The notes below the pieces were generated by a model. The model was given only the letters and a program-made list of their open reading frames with translations, made no database searches and was not told the origin of the DNA. From assembly GCA_964520325.1 (NCBI GenBank), contig CAZFOB010000008.1:82477-146476 (forward strand): a stretch of DNA of 64,000 bases. Direction: 5' to 3'. The translations under genes and the position numbers were made by a program. Positions within the stretch are counted from its first letter, which is position 1, and every line of letters starts with the position of its first letter. Source of the DNA: CAZFOB01 sp964520325. GTDB taxonomy: Bacteria > Actinomycetota > JAICYB01. Below, one piece after another: positions 50,216 to 59,275 of this stretch.

Positions 50216-50223
50216 AGGCGGAG

Positions 50224-52713
50224 ATGACGATGGACGAACCGTTCGACTTCAGGACGATCGAGGCGAAGTGGCTCCCGCGATGGGAGTCCGCTCAGGCATG
50301 GGCGGCTCCACGCGTCCCGACCCCAGGCAAGATGGGCAAGCGGTACGTGCTCGAGATGTATCCCTATCCGTCCGGCGACATGCACGTCGGCCACGTCGAG
50401 AACTACACGATCGGCGACGCGATCGCCCGCTTCTGGTCGATGCAGGGTTACGACGTGCTCCACCCGTTCGGGTTCGATGCGTTCGGATTGCCGGCCGAGA
50501 ACGCCGCGATCACACACGGGATCCATCCCAAGGAGTGGACCTACGCGAACATCGGGCAGTTCAAGGCGTCGTGTAAGCGCCTGGCGTTCAGCTTCGACTG
50601 GGACCGCTCCTTCGCCTCGAGCGACCCCGAGCAGTTCAGGTGGAACCAGTGGATCTTCCTGCGCCTCTTCGAGCGCGGACTCGCGTACCGCGGGAAGGCC
50701 AAGGTCAACTGGTGCCCCAAGTGCCAAACTGTGCTCGCGAACGAGCAGATCTCGTCCGGCTTCTGCTGGCGCCACGGGGACACGGTTCCCGAGATCCGCG
50801 ATCTCGAGCAATGGTTCTTCAAGATCACCGACTATGCCGACCGCTTGCTCGAAGACATGGTCGAGCTGGAGTGGTCGGACGCCGTCCTCAACCAGCAACG
50901 CAACTGGATCGGCAGATCCGAAGGCGCGAGGGTAACGTTCAAGATCGCTGAGACCCGCAACGAGATCCCGATCTTCACAACGCGTCCGGACACGTTGTAC
51001 GGGGTGACGTTCTTCGTCTTCGCCCCCGAGCATCCGGTTGCCCGGGCGCTGGCCGAGCGTGCAGGGAAAGGGGCCGAATACGCGACCTTCGTCGGCGAGG
51101 TGCGCCGTGCGTCCGAGATCGATCGCCTCGCGATGCAGCGAGACCGTCGGGTCTTCGACTTGAAGGCTCACGCGATCAATCCGTTGAACGGTGAGGAGGT
51201 TCCGGTCTTCGCATCGGACTACGTCCTGATGGAGTACGGCACGGGTGCGATCATGGCGGTACCTGCTCACGATCAGCGCGACTACGAGTTCGCGGATCAG
51301 CTGGGGTTGCCGATCCGTCCGGTGGTGAAGCCGGCTGAGACTCCGCCGGCCGAGACTCAGGCGGATGGCCAAGCCTTCGAGGCTGAAGGTGTGCTCATCG
51401 ATTCGGGTCCGTTCACCGGCATGTCGAGCGCCGAGGCTCGGGCGGCGATCGTCGAGCACCTCGAAGAGCACGGGATCGGTACCGGCGAGGTGCAGTACCG
51501 CATGCGCGACTGGTTGATCTCGCGTCAGCGCTTCTGGGGGACGCCGTTCCCGGTCGTCTACTGCGAAAAGGACGGGATCGTCCCGCTGGTGGAAACCGAC
51601 CTACCGCTCCTGCTGCCGGACGACGCCGACTATCGGCCCACCGGAGAGCCCGTCTCACCGCTGGCGAATGCCACGGACTGGGTCAATACAGAGTGTCCGA
51701 GATGCGGCGGCCCGGCTCGGCGCGAGACCGACACGATGGACGGCTTCATGGATTCGTCTTGGTACTTCCTGCGCTTCACCGATCCACACAACGATGAAGC
51801 GATCGCCGATCGAGCGCTGTCCGACGCGTGGATGCCCGTCGACCAATACACGGGTGGGATCGAGCACGCAGTCATGCACTTGATGTATGCGCGGTTCATG
51901 ACCAAGTTCCTCTACGACCTCGGGGAGGTCGGCGTGACCGAGCCGTTCCGCCGTCTGATGAACCACGGGATGATCACGATGGCAGGCAGCGAGATGTCGA
52001 AGTCGACGGGCAACTCGGTGCAGCCGCACGAGGTTGCCGATCGCTTCGGAGTGGACGCGCTGCGCGTCTTCATCCTCTTCATCGGCCCGCCCACCGACGA
52101 ATACGACTGGCCCAACACGGGCGTCGAGGTCGTCGTTGGCGCGTACCGTTTCGTCGAACGCGTGTGGAGATTGGTGACGGGCAACCTGGATGCGCTGCGT
52201 TCGGCCGGTCCGCCGTCCGGCGACGGCGCGCTGCGAAAGCAAGTCCATCGCTCGCTGACGGCGATCACCAGGCGCTACGACCGATTCGCATTCAACACGG
52301 CGATCGCCGAGATGATGACGTTGCAACGTGCGCTGGCCTCGGCCGCCCAGGGCGGAAAGGCGGCGCCCGCCGCCGACCTGCGTGAAGGCGCCGAGGTGCT
52401 GCTGCACGTTCTGGCTCCCATCGCGCCGTACGTCACAGAAGAGCTCTGGGAGCGGATGGGCGGACACGGGTCGATCCACGATCGGACGTGGCCCGATGCA
52501 GACGCGGCGCTTGCAACCGTCGAGCACGTGACGATGGTCGTGCAGGTCGACTCCAAGGTGCGCGACCGCTTCGAGGTGCAGGCTGATATCACTGAGGACG
52601 AAGCGATCGCGCTCGCCAGAGGATCGGAGAAGGTCAATGCGGCCCTGGACGGCAAGGAGCCTGTCCGGGTGATCGCCCGGCCCCCGAAGCTGGTGAACCT
52701 GGTCACGCGCTGA
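50224..52713 (+). CDS. leuS: Leucyl-tRNA synthetase
   Basis: Class I synthetase charging tRNA-Leu, with a CP1 editing domain that removes norvaline and isoleucine. The HIGH motif is HVGH at residues 54-57 (PYPSGDMHVGHVENYT). The KMSKS loop reads EMSKSTGN near 590, with Glu in the first position. Zinc-binding CPKCQ and CPRCGG are present. The 829 residues are of normal bacterial size. GGCGGAG precedes ATG 50224; ATG 50230 is also possible. Expression is expected to respond to leucyl-tRNA through the leader attenuator. Confidence 0.97.
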   Translation: MTMDEPFDFRTIEAKWLPRWESAQAWAAPRVPTPGKMGKRYVLEMYPYPSGDMHVGHVENYTIGDAIARFWSMQGYDVLHPFGFDAFGLPAENAAITHGIHPKEWTYANIGQFKASCKRLAFSFDWDRSFASSDPEQFRWNQWIFLRLFERGLAYRGKAKVNWCPKCQTVLANEQISSGFCWRHGDTVPEIRDLEQWFFKITDYADRLLEDMVELEWSDAVLNQQRNWIGRSEGARVTFKIAETRNEIPIFTTRPDTLYGVTFFVFAPEHPVARALAERAGKGAEYATFVGEVRRASEIDRLAMQRDRRVFDLKAHAINPLNGEEVPVFASDYVLMEYGTGAIMAVPAHDQRDYEFADQLGLPIRPVVKPAETPPAETQADGQAFEAEGVLIDSGPFTGMSSAEARAAIVEHLEEHGIGTGEVQYRMRDWLISRQRFWGTPFPVVYCEKDGIVPLVETDLPLLLPDDADYRPTGEPVSPLANATDWVNTECPRCGGPARRETDTMDGFMDSSWYFLRFTDPHNDEAIADRALSDAWMPVDQYTGGIEHAVMHLMYARFMTKFLYDLGEVGVTEPFRRLMNHGMITMAGSEMSKSTGNSVQPHEVADRFGVDALRVFILFIGPPTDEYDWPNTGVEVVVGAYRFVERVWRLVTGNLDALRSAGPPSGDGALRKQVHRSLTAITRRYDRFAFNTAIAEMMTLQRALASAAQGGKAAPAADLREGAEVLLHVLAPIAPYVTEELWERMGGHGSIHDRTWPDADAALATVEHVTMVVQVDSKVRDRFEVQADITEDEAIALARGSEKVNAALDGKEPVRVIARPPKLVNLVTR

Positions 52714-52796
52714 CCCTTCGATGCCCGGGCGATGCCGGCCGGGGAGGGCCGGGTCCCGAATGGACGTCACCCCCTGCGTCTACGATGCTTGCGTCC

Positions 52797-52916
52797 ATGG
52801 GTAAAGGTTCTCGCTCTTGGAACCGCTGGCGGAAAGAGCGTCAGCGGAAAGTGAAAGCGCGTCGCAAGAAGCAGGCAGAAGCTCGCGCGACTGCCCGCTC
52901 TTCCTCGAAGTCCTAG
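52797..52916 (+). CDS. Small basic protein, 39 residues
   Basis: A short frame encodes MGKGSRSWNRWRKERQRKVK followed by ARRKK and a Ser-rich end. About 40 percent of residues are Arg or Lys, as in small ribosome- or RNA-associated proteins such as the bS22/AURKAIP1-like group, but no exact family was recognised. TACGAT (52781-52786) provides a -10 box with a leader of about 4 bases. It fills an otherwise empty gap between leuS and comEA. Confidence 0.6.
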   Translation: MGKGSRSWNRWRKERQRKVKARRKKQAEARATARSSSKS

Positions 52917-52991
52917 CGACGCACGCAGGACGCGCGTAGGCGCGTCCTGCGAGAGGTGCTTCCCCACGACAAGGTTCGTGAGGAGGCTCGC

Positions 52992-53576
52992 GTGGACAGG
53001 CTCCCCGGCAGACGTGCGCTCGTTGCGTTGGCAGTGCTGGCCGCCATCGGACTGATCGGGGGGTACGGCGTCGCCATGCGCGCGAAGCCGCGGGCAACGA
53101 AGATCTCGCTGTCCTCGTCGTCGCCGGTAGCGCCGACGGGCAAGCAGATCTACGTCCACGTCGGAGGGGCCGTCCGTGCGCCCGGCTTGTACCAAGTGGC
53201 CGATGGCGCGCGCGTGTTCGACGCGGTCCGCGCGGCCGGGGGTGCCACCGACGACGCGGACCTCGACGCGCTGAACCTGGCCGCGAAGGTCAGGGACGGC
53301 GACAAGGTTCTCGTCCCGAAGAGGGCCCAGCCGGGGGAGGTGACGGGGGGCCCCGGCGCCGAGGGCGGCCCTGGTGTTCCGGGCGGCCTCGTGAACCTCA
53401 ACTCGGCCACGGCGGCGCAACTCGACACGCTTCCCGGGGTCGGTCCGTCGACGGCGGCCAAGATCATCGCCTACCGCACGGAGCACGGCGGGTTCCGTGC
53501 CATCGATGAGCTGATGGAGGTTCCGGGCATCGGTCCGGCGAAGTTCGAAGAGCTCAAGGACCTCGTGACGGTCTGA
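52992..53576 (+). CDS. comEA: ComEA, DNA-uptake receptor
   Basis: Membrane-bound double-stranded DNA receptor for transformation. The 194 residues have an N-terminal transmembrane helix (ALVALAVLAAIGLIGGYGV), a SLBB domain (YVHVGGAVRAPGLYQVADGA), a Gly/Pro linker, and a helix-hairpin-helix pair (NLNSATAAQLDTLPGVGPST, FRAIDELMEVPGIGPAKFEEL). GTG 52992 is chosen for its GAGGAGG site 5 bases upstream. The gene overlaps comEC (TGATG). Confidence 0.93.
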   Translation: MDRLPGRRALVALAVLAAIGLIGGYGVAMRAKPRATKISLSSSSPVAPTGKQIYVHVGGAVRAPGLYQVADGARVFDAVRAAGGATDDADLDALNLAAKVRDGDKVLVPKRAQPGEVTGGPGAEGGPGVPGGLVNLNSATAAQLDTLPGVGPSTAAKIIAYRTEHGGFRAIDELMEVPGIGPAKFEELKDLVTV

Positions 53577-55807
53577 TGGCCGTTATCTTCGCCGCCCTCG
53601 CGGTCGCGTGCGGGACGGCACTCGGGCTCGGCCGCGGTTGGCTCGCGACGTCCTTCGCATTGCTTTCATCGGGTACCTTCGCCGCGGCGTTCTTCAACAG
53701 GCAGCGCTCGTTGCGGGTCGCCGGCTGGTGTGCCTTGGTCGGCCTCGGCTTTGCGGCCGGCGCGTCCGCTTCGTTCCGCACCCTGGCCGAGCAAGACGCG
53801 CTGCTCCCCGGTCTTGCGACGAAGAAGGTCGTCGTCGATGTGTGTGGCAACGTCCAGACGCGCGGACCCCGGTCCATCCAGATGCGGATCGAACGCGTCG
53901 AAGCTGGACGTTCGGCGTGGACGACCAATGAGCCGCTCCGCGTGTCCGGGCGCAAGACCGACGAAGCCCGGCCCGGAGAACGATTGTGCGCGAAGGGCGA
54001 ACTGCGTCCGCCGCGGCCCGGACGTGACGAACCGCCGCTCCTGCTCGCCGACCGCGTCGGGGAGCGCGCGACATCGTCGGTGGTGCGACTGTTGGCAGCC
54101 GAAGTCCGGAGTCGTTTCTCCGATGCTGCTCGTCGTGCGTTGCCCAAGGCTCAGGCGGGCCTGTTGCTCGGGATGACCGACGGTGACACCGCGCTTCTCG
54201 ACGAAGAGATCGTCGAAGACTTCCGGACGACGGGGCTCGCGCACATCGTTGCGGTCTCCGGCTACAACGTCGCCGTCTTCCTCGCGCTCGTGATGGTGCT
54301 CGTCCGCGCGCTCGTTGCTCGCGGCCGGTGGCTGCGCGTCGCCGTTGCCGTGCCGACACTCATCTTCTTCGTGTTCCTCACGGGTCTCGAACCGTCCGTC
54401 TTGAGAGCGACGTTGTCGGCCGGAGTCGCCCTCGTCGTTGGTGCCGGCGGTCGAACCACCGATGCGCTCCGGGCAGCGGCACTCGCCTTCCTCGTGCTGC
54501 TGCTCCTCGCGCCGCAGCTGCTCTTCGACATCGGATTCCAGCTGTCGTTCGGAGCCACCCTCGGGATCATCTTGTGGGGCGAGTCACTGTCTCAGCGCAC
54601 CGCTCGTCTGCTGCGCAGGAACAACCGCCTGACGGCCGCACTGGCCGCAGGTTTGGGCACAACGATCGCCGCACAGATCGCCGTCGCGCCGCTGCTCGCG
54701 TTGCACTTCGGGCGGATCCCCGGCGTCGGAGCGTTGGCCAACGCCGTTGCGATCCCACTGGGAGGCCTGATCATGCTCGGCGGTCTTCTCACTCTGGGGG
54801 CCGCGTCGCTCGTACCCTTCCTCGACTGGGCACCCGCGATGATGCGGCTCCCGCTCGACGCGATCTTGTGGTCGGCGCGAGCCTTCGCGAACGTGCCGGC
54901 TGCGAGCATCGCGATCAGTGCCATCGCTGCCTGCGCGCTCACGGGCGCGCTCGTTGCTTCCGTCGTCCAGTCACCCCGCGTACGCGCCGGAGCGTTGGCG
55001 TTCGCGGTGATGTGTGTGGGAGTAGCCGTTGGGCAAGCCCGCGCCGGTCCACGGTGCGACGCGCCGTCGATCGTCGCGCTCGATGTTGGGCAGGGGAGTG
55101 CGGTGCTTCTTCGATCGGGCGAACACGCCGTGCTTGTTGACAGCGGTCCTGCTGACGGAGGAGTCGTGGCTCAGCTCAACGCCGCAGGGGTCCGCCGCCT
55201 GGATGCGATCTTCCTGACGCACTCGCATATCGACCACGCCATCGGCGCTCTCGACGTCCTCGAGGCGATGGACGTGGACGCTCTCGTCGGTCCCGTCCAT
55301 CTGCGTTGGACCTCCGGCGCCGACGTGATCCGCGCAGCCGAGCAGGCGGGCGTCGCCTTCGAACCGAAAGCACAAGGCGACACCTACGACGCCGGCGATC
55401 TGCACATCGACGTCCTGTGGCCAAAGCAGGGCGATCCACAGCCCTTCGACGAGACGCTCGTTGACGTCAACAGTCTCGTCCTGCGCGCGCGCGTTGGCGG
55501 GACCTCAGTCCTCCTTCCGGCGGACATCCGCGGTCCCCAGCAGAAAGCCCTGTCCCGCGACGATATCGCCGTGCCGATCCTGATCGCGCCGCATCACGGC
55601 TCGAAGGACGTTGACCCGGCCTTTGTGGAGGCGGTTGCTCCGCGCATCACGCTGATCACCGTCGGTGCTCACAACCCCTACGGTCTGCCTGCGCCCGATG
55701 CGGTGCGCAGCTACGCTGCCCGCGGAGCCGTCTTCCGTACCGACCAAGATGGTCGGGTGACGGTTTGTCTTTCGCCCGAGGGAGCAGAGGTGCTTGTCGA
55801 ACGATGA
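53576..55807 (+). CDS. comEC: ComEC/Rec2, DNA-translocation channel
   Basis: The 743 residues have an N-terminal OB-like region, the Competence membrane domain (TGLAHIVAVSGYNVAVFLAL, LFDIGFQLSFGATLGI) and a C-terminal metallo-beta-lactamase-type nuclease domain (ALDVGQGSAVLL, LTHSHIDHAIGAL, APHHGSKD). ComEC carries single-stranded DNA through the membrane. Whether the cell is naturally competent is unknown, as type IV pilus genes are not in the window. Confidence 0.95.
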   Translation: MAVIFAALAVACGTALGLGRGWLATSFALLSSGTFAAAFFNRQRSLRVAGWCALVGLGFAAGASASFRTLAEQDALLPGLATKKVVVDVCGNVQTRGPRSIQMRIERVEAGRSAWTTNEPLRVSGRKTDEARPGERLCAKGELRPPRPGRDEPPLLLADRVGERATSSVVRLLAAEVRSRFSDAARRALPKAQAGLLLGMTDGDTALLDEEIVEDFRTTGLAHIVAVSGYNVAVFLALVMVLVRALVARGRWLRVAVAVPTLIFFVFLTGLEPSVLRATLSAGVALVVGAGGRTTDALRAAALAFLVLLLLAPQLLFDIGFQLSFGATLGIILWGESLSQRTARLLRRNNRLTAALAAGLGTTIAAQIAVAPLLALHFGRIPGVGALANAVAIPLGGLIMLGGLLTLGAASLVPFLDWAPAMMRLPLDAILWSARAFANVPAASIAISAIAACALTGALVASVVQSPRVRAGALAFAVMCVGVAVGQARAGPRCDAPSIVALDVGQGSAVLLRSGEHAVLVDSGPADGGVVAQLNAAGVRRLDAIFLTHSHIDHAIGALDVLEAMDVDALVGPVHLRWTSGADVIRAAEQAGVAFEPKAQGDTYDAGDLHIDVLWPKQGDPQPFDETLVDVNSLVLRARVGGTSVLLPADIRGPQQKALSRDDIAVPILIAPHHGSKDVDPAFVEAVAPRITLITVGAHNPYGLPAPDAVRSYAARGAVFRTDQDGRVTVCLSPEGAEVLVER

Positions 55808-55829
55808 CGATGAAACCCGGTGAAGCGCC

Positions 55830-56804
55830 GTGATCAAGCCAGTGATCAAGCCAGTGATCAAGGTGGTCTGGTCGCAGGACGAGTTGCTCGCGGCCGAGGT
55901 GATCGACGAGGCCATCGCGGGCGCCGGCAGCGGCGCTGAGATCGTGACGATCGACGCCGAAGGGAGCATGGACGGCCTGGAAGAAGCCGTCTTCGCGGGC
56001 TCGCTCTTCTCGAGCGAGAAGCTCGTGATCGTCCGCAACGCTCAAACACTTCGCAAAGCCGAGATCGATCGACTCTCAGATGCGCTGCACGCCGACTCGG
56101 TACCGGCGGACATCATCGTTGTTGCCGTCGCGGAACGGGTTCCCAACCAGCTCCTCACGGCGTTGAAGGACGTCGGGAAGACCCTGAGGCTGCAGCGTCC
56201 GCGCCGGGGCGAGCTGGTGGCGTGGGTGACCAAGCGGCTCAAGCGTTCCGGGATCATCGCCGGGAGTGACGTGGCCGCCTCCTTCGTCGAAGCCGTCGGC
56301 GAGAACTTGCTCGATATCGACCAGGCGATCGAGCAGGTGGCCCTGCGAGCGGGCAAGGGCGGCACGGTCGAACGCAAGGACGTGCTCGAGCACTTCACCA
56401 CGCAGTCCGAGCAGCCGATCTGGGTGCTGTTCGATGCGATCGTCCGTCATGAAGGCGTCAAGGCCTTCGAGACGTTGCGCCGCTTGCTCGCGCATGGAGA
56501 TGAGCCGCTGCCGATGCTTGGTGCGATCGTCAGTCAGGTCCGAGGGATCATGCGCACCAAGGGCATCATCGAGAGATCGCCGGACTTCCGTGATGCGGAG
56601 ATCGCCAAGGTGCTTGGTTTCACCGAGGGCCGCGTGGCCGTGATGCGCCGCCAGTGTTCGCGGCTCTCCTGGGACTGGCTGATGGCCGTGCACCGCCTTT
56701 GCGCGCAGGCCGATTTCGAGCTCAAAGGCGGTGAGGACGGCGCGGTGCTCCCCGGCGAGATCGTCATGGAACGCGTCGTCGCCGGGGCACTGGACGCCGG
56801 TTAG
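55830..56804 (+). CDS. holA: DNA polymerase III delta subunit
   Basis: Clamp-loader subunit that opens the beta ring. The 324 residues show the HolA pattern: ELLAAEVIDEAIAGAG near the start, SEKLVIVRNAQTL, LLDIDQAIEQVALRAGKG, WVLFDAIVRHEGVKAFETL, and a C-terminal helical domain (QADFELKGG). The N-terminus is encoded by a 12-base unit GTGATCAAGCCA repeated nearly three times (55830-55865), so three in-frame GTG starts exist (55830, 55842, 55854). comEA-comEC-holA is a common bacterial order. Confidence 0.93.
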   Translation: MIKPVIKPVIKVVWSQDELLAAEVIDEAIAGAGSGAEIVTIDAEGSMDGLEEAVFAGSLFSSEKLVIVRNAQTLRKAEIDRLSDALHADSVPADIIVVAVAERVPNQLLTALKDVGKTLRLQRPRRGELVAWVTKRLKRSGIIAGSDVAASFVEAVGENLLDIDQAIEQVALRAGKGGTVERKDVLEHFTTQSEQPIWVLFDAIVRHEGVKAFETLRRLLAHGDEPLPMLGAIVSQVRGIMRTKGIIERSPDFRDAEIAKVLGFTEGRVAVMRRQCSRLSWDWLMAVHRLCAQADFELKGGEDGAVLPGEIVMERVVAGALDAG

Positions 56805-56835
56805 TGTCTATTGGTGTCTGGCGCCCCGCCTGCTT

Positions 56836-57123
56836 TTAGGACTTCAGGCTCTCGATGAACTCCTCGACAGGCATGGCCGGAAGGGACTGGATCCGCACGG
56901 TGCCCCGCGCGCCCATACCCACGGAGATCTTGGCCACGGTCGCGTTGTCCGGCGCCTCGAGGATCGTCACGAAATCGAAGGGACCGAGGACTGCGTACTG
57001 GGTGACGATGTGTCCGCCCATCCGCTCGATCTCTGTGTTGACCTCGCGCAATCGGTCGGGTCGTTCCTTGAGCGTCTCGAGCCCACCCGGATTCAGTGAG
57101 GAAAGCAGGATGTACGTCGGCAT
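56836..57123 (-). CDS. GYD-domain protein
   Basis: The 95-residue ferredoxin-like alpha/beta protein of the GYD family has YILLSSLNPGGLETLK, LGPFDFVTILEAPDNATVAK and LPAMPVEEFIESL. The function of the family is unknown; members are often small stand-alone proteins. It is 9 bases downstream of rpsT on the same strand and is probably co-transcribed with it. Confidence 0.85.
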   Translation of the reverse strand: MPTYILLSSLNPGGLETLKERPDRLREVNTEIERMGGHIVTQYAVLGPFDFVTILEAPDNATVAKISVGMGARGTVRIQSLPAMPVEEFIESLKS

Positions 57124-57132
57124 TCGGTCCCC

Positions 57133-57381
57133 CTAGGAGTTCTTTGAGAGGAGCTTCGTCAGTCGCGACTTCTTCCGGGCGGCCTTGTTCGGGTGGATGA
57201 CACCCTTGGCGGCAGCTTGGTCGAGACTCTTCTGGAGCGCGGTCAGCTCGGCCGCGGCGCCGTCACCTCCGCCGCGAACCTTGCGTTCGAGAGTTTTGAG
57301 CTCCGAGCGCACAGACTTGTTGCGGACGCGGCGTACCTCGGTCTGACGCTGCCTCTTGATAACTGTTCTCGATCTGGGCAT
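57133..57381 (-). CDS. rpsT: 30S ribosomal protein S20
   Basis: The 82-residue basic helical protein has the S20 pattern IKRQRQTEVRRVRNKSVRS and KGVIHPNKAARKKSRLTKL. GAAGG lies 8-10 bases before the ATG. It lies opposite lepA in the usual holA-rpsT-lepA neighbourhood. Confidence 0.96.
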   Translation of the reverse strand: MPRSRTVIKRQRQTEVRRVRNKSVRSELKTLERKVRGGGDGAAAELTALQKSLDQAAAKGVIHPNKAARKKSRLTKLLSKNS

Positions 57382-57478
57382 GAACGCTTACCTTCTTTTC
57401 CCGGAGGGGGCGCCGGAGCGCCGCATCTCAGTCGTACGCTGCGGAAGGAGGCTTGAGTCTACCATTGCGTGAATCCCG

Positions 57479-59275
57479 ATGACCGACCCAACCCGGATCC
57501 GCAATGTCTGCACCGTGGCGCACATCGACCACGGCAAATCAACGCTGGCCGACCGCATGCTCGAGGTCACGGGCACCATCGCCGCAGGTCACCAGGCCCA
57601 GTACCTCGACCGGATGGACCTGGAGCGCGAACGCGGGATCACGATCAAGGCGGCAGCGGTGCGCATGGACTACGAAAGTCCGGCGAGTGGGTCGTGGGTG
57701 ATCAACCTGATCGACACGCCCGGGCACGTCGATTTCTCGTACGAGGTCTCGCGGGCTCTCACCGCGTGCGAAGGCGCGATCCTTCTCGTCGACGCGACGC
57801 AGGGTGTGGAGGCGCAGACCGTGGCCAACCTCTACCACGCGATCGAGGCCGGACTCGACATCATCCCGGTGATCAACAAGACCGATCTCCCCGCGGCAGA
57901 TCCCGAGCGAGTCCAAAAGGAGATCCATCACCTCATCGGAGGTACCGACGAGATCATGCGCGTCTCGGCGAAGACCGGAGCGGGCGTCGAGGAGTTGCTC
58001 GAAGCGATCGTCGCGGGCGTTCGTCCACCGGAGATACCCGAGGACGATCACCTCCGCGGGCTGATCTTCGATTCCATATTCGACCCCTACCGGGGAGTGA
58101 TCACCTACGTGCGGATCATGTCCGGACAGATCCACGACCGGGCGCAAGTGAAGCTGATGAGCACGGGGCACACGACGTCGATCAGCGAGCTCGGCGTGCT
58201 CGCTCCCGACCCCAAACCAGTGCAGCAGCTCGGCGTGGGAGAGACCGGCTACCTGATCACGGGTATCAAGGAGGTCCAGCAGGCACGCGTCGGCGACACG
58301 GTGACGCTGGCTGCCGACCCGGCACCGGATGCGGTTCCCGGGTTCGAGGAGCCGAAGCCGATGGTCTGGACTGGCCTGTTTCCCGAAGAGGGTGAATACG
58401 AAGAGCTGCGCGACGCGCTCGACAAACTCCGTCTGAACGATGCCGGTTTCCTGTACGAGCCCGAGACCTCGAAGGCGCTCGGCTTCGGATTCCGTTGCGG
58501 CTTTCTCGGCATGTTGCATATGGAGATCACGACCGAGCGCCTGCTCCGCGAGTTCAACCTCGATCTCGTGGTGACGGCGCCGACGGTTGCCTACCGAGTG
58601 ATGCTCACGTCGGGCGAGGAGTTGGTGGTGCACTCACCGGCCGACCTTCCCGATCCTTCACGCTTCGAGACGATCGAGGAGCCGTACGTCGACGGGATGA
58701 TCATCGTTCCGACCGAGTTCATCGGCGTGGTGATGGAGCTTTGCCGCGAGAAGCGGGGCGAGCAGAAGAAGCTCGAATACCTCACCCCTGAGCGTGTCGA
58801 GCTGACGTACGCGCTTCCCCTCGGAGAGATCATCTTCGAATTCTTCGACCAACTGAAGTCGCGTACGCGCGGGTACGCATCACTCGACTACGAGCTCACG
58901 GGATACCGCGCGGCACCGATGGTGCGCGTTGACGTCCTCGTGCACGGCCAGGCAGTCGACGCGTTCAGCACCGTCGTGCATCGCGACCGTGCGTACAACT
59001 GGGGCCGGACGATGACGGAACGGCTGCAAGCGCTGATCCCTCGACAGCAGTTCGATGTCGCTATCCAGGCCGCCATCGGGGCGAAGGTCATCGCGCGCGA
59101 GACGGTGAAGGCCCGGCGCAAGGACGTGACCGCGAAGTGCTATGGCGGTGACGTCACTCGCAAGCGCAAGCTCCTCGAGAAGCAGAAGAAGGGGAAGGCG
59201 AAGATGCGCCAGCTCGGCGAGGTCGAGGTGCCGCCGGACGTCTTCATCCGAGCACTGCGCGTGGAGGAGAGTTGA
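57479..59275 (+). CDS. lepA: Elongation factor 4 (LepA)
   Basis: Ribosome-associated translational GTPase. G motifs: AHIDHGKSTLADRM (G1), RERGITIKAA (G2), DTPGHVDF (G3), NKTDLP (G4). EF-G-like domains follow, and the LepA-specific C-terminus has KCYGGDVTRKRKLLEKQKKG. The length of 598 is normal. A TACCAT box (57460-57465) gives a leader of about 6 bases. The stop overlaps the hemW start (TTGA). Confidence 0.97.
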   Translation: MTDPTRIRNVCTVAHIDHGKSTLADRMLEVTGTIAAGHQAQYLDRMDLERERGITIKAAAVRMDYESPASGSWVINLIDTPGHVDFSYEVSRALTACEGAILLVDATQGVEAQTVANLYHAIEAGLDIIPVINKTDLPAADPERVQKEIHHLIGGTDEIMRVSAKTGAGVEELLEAIVAGVRPPEIPEDDHLRGLIFDSIFDPYRGVITYVRIMSGQIHDRAQVKLMSTGHTTSISELGVLAPDPKPVQQLGVGETGYLITGIKEVQQARVGDTVTLAADPAPDAVPGFEEPKPMVWTGLFPEEGEYEELRDALDKLRLNDAGFLYEPETSKALGFGFRCGFLGMLHMEITTERLLREFNLDLVVTAPTVAYRVMLTSGEELVVHSPADLPDPSRFETIEEPYVDGMIIVPTEFIGVVMELCREKRGEQKKLEYLTPERVELTYALPLGEIIFEFFDQLKSRTRGYASLDYELTGYRAAPMVRVDVLVHGQAVDAFSTVVHRDRAYNWGRTMTERLQALIPRQQFDVAIQAAIGAKVIARETVKARRKDVTAKCYGGDVTRKRKLLEKQKKGKAKMRQLGEVEVPPDVFIRALRVEES

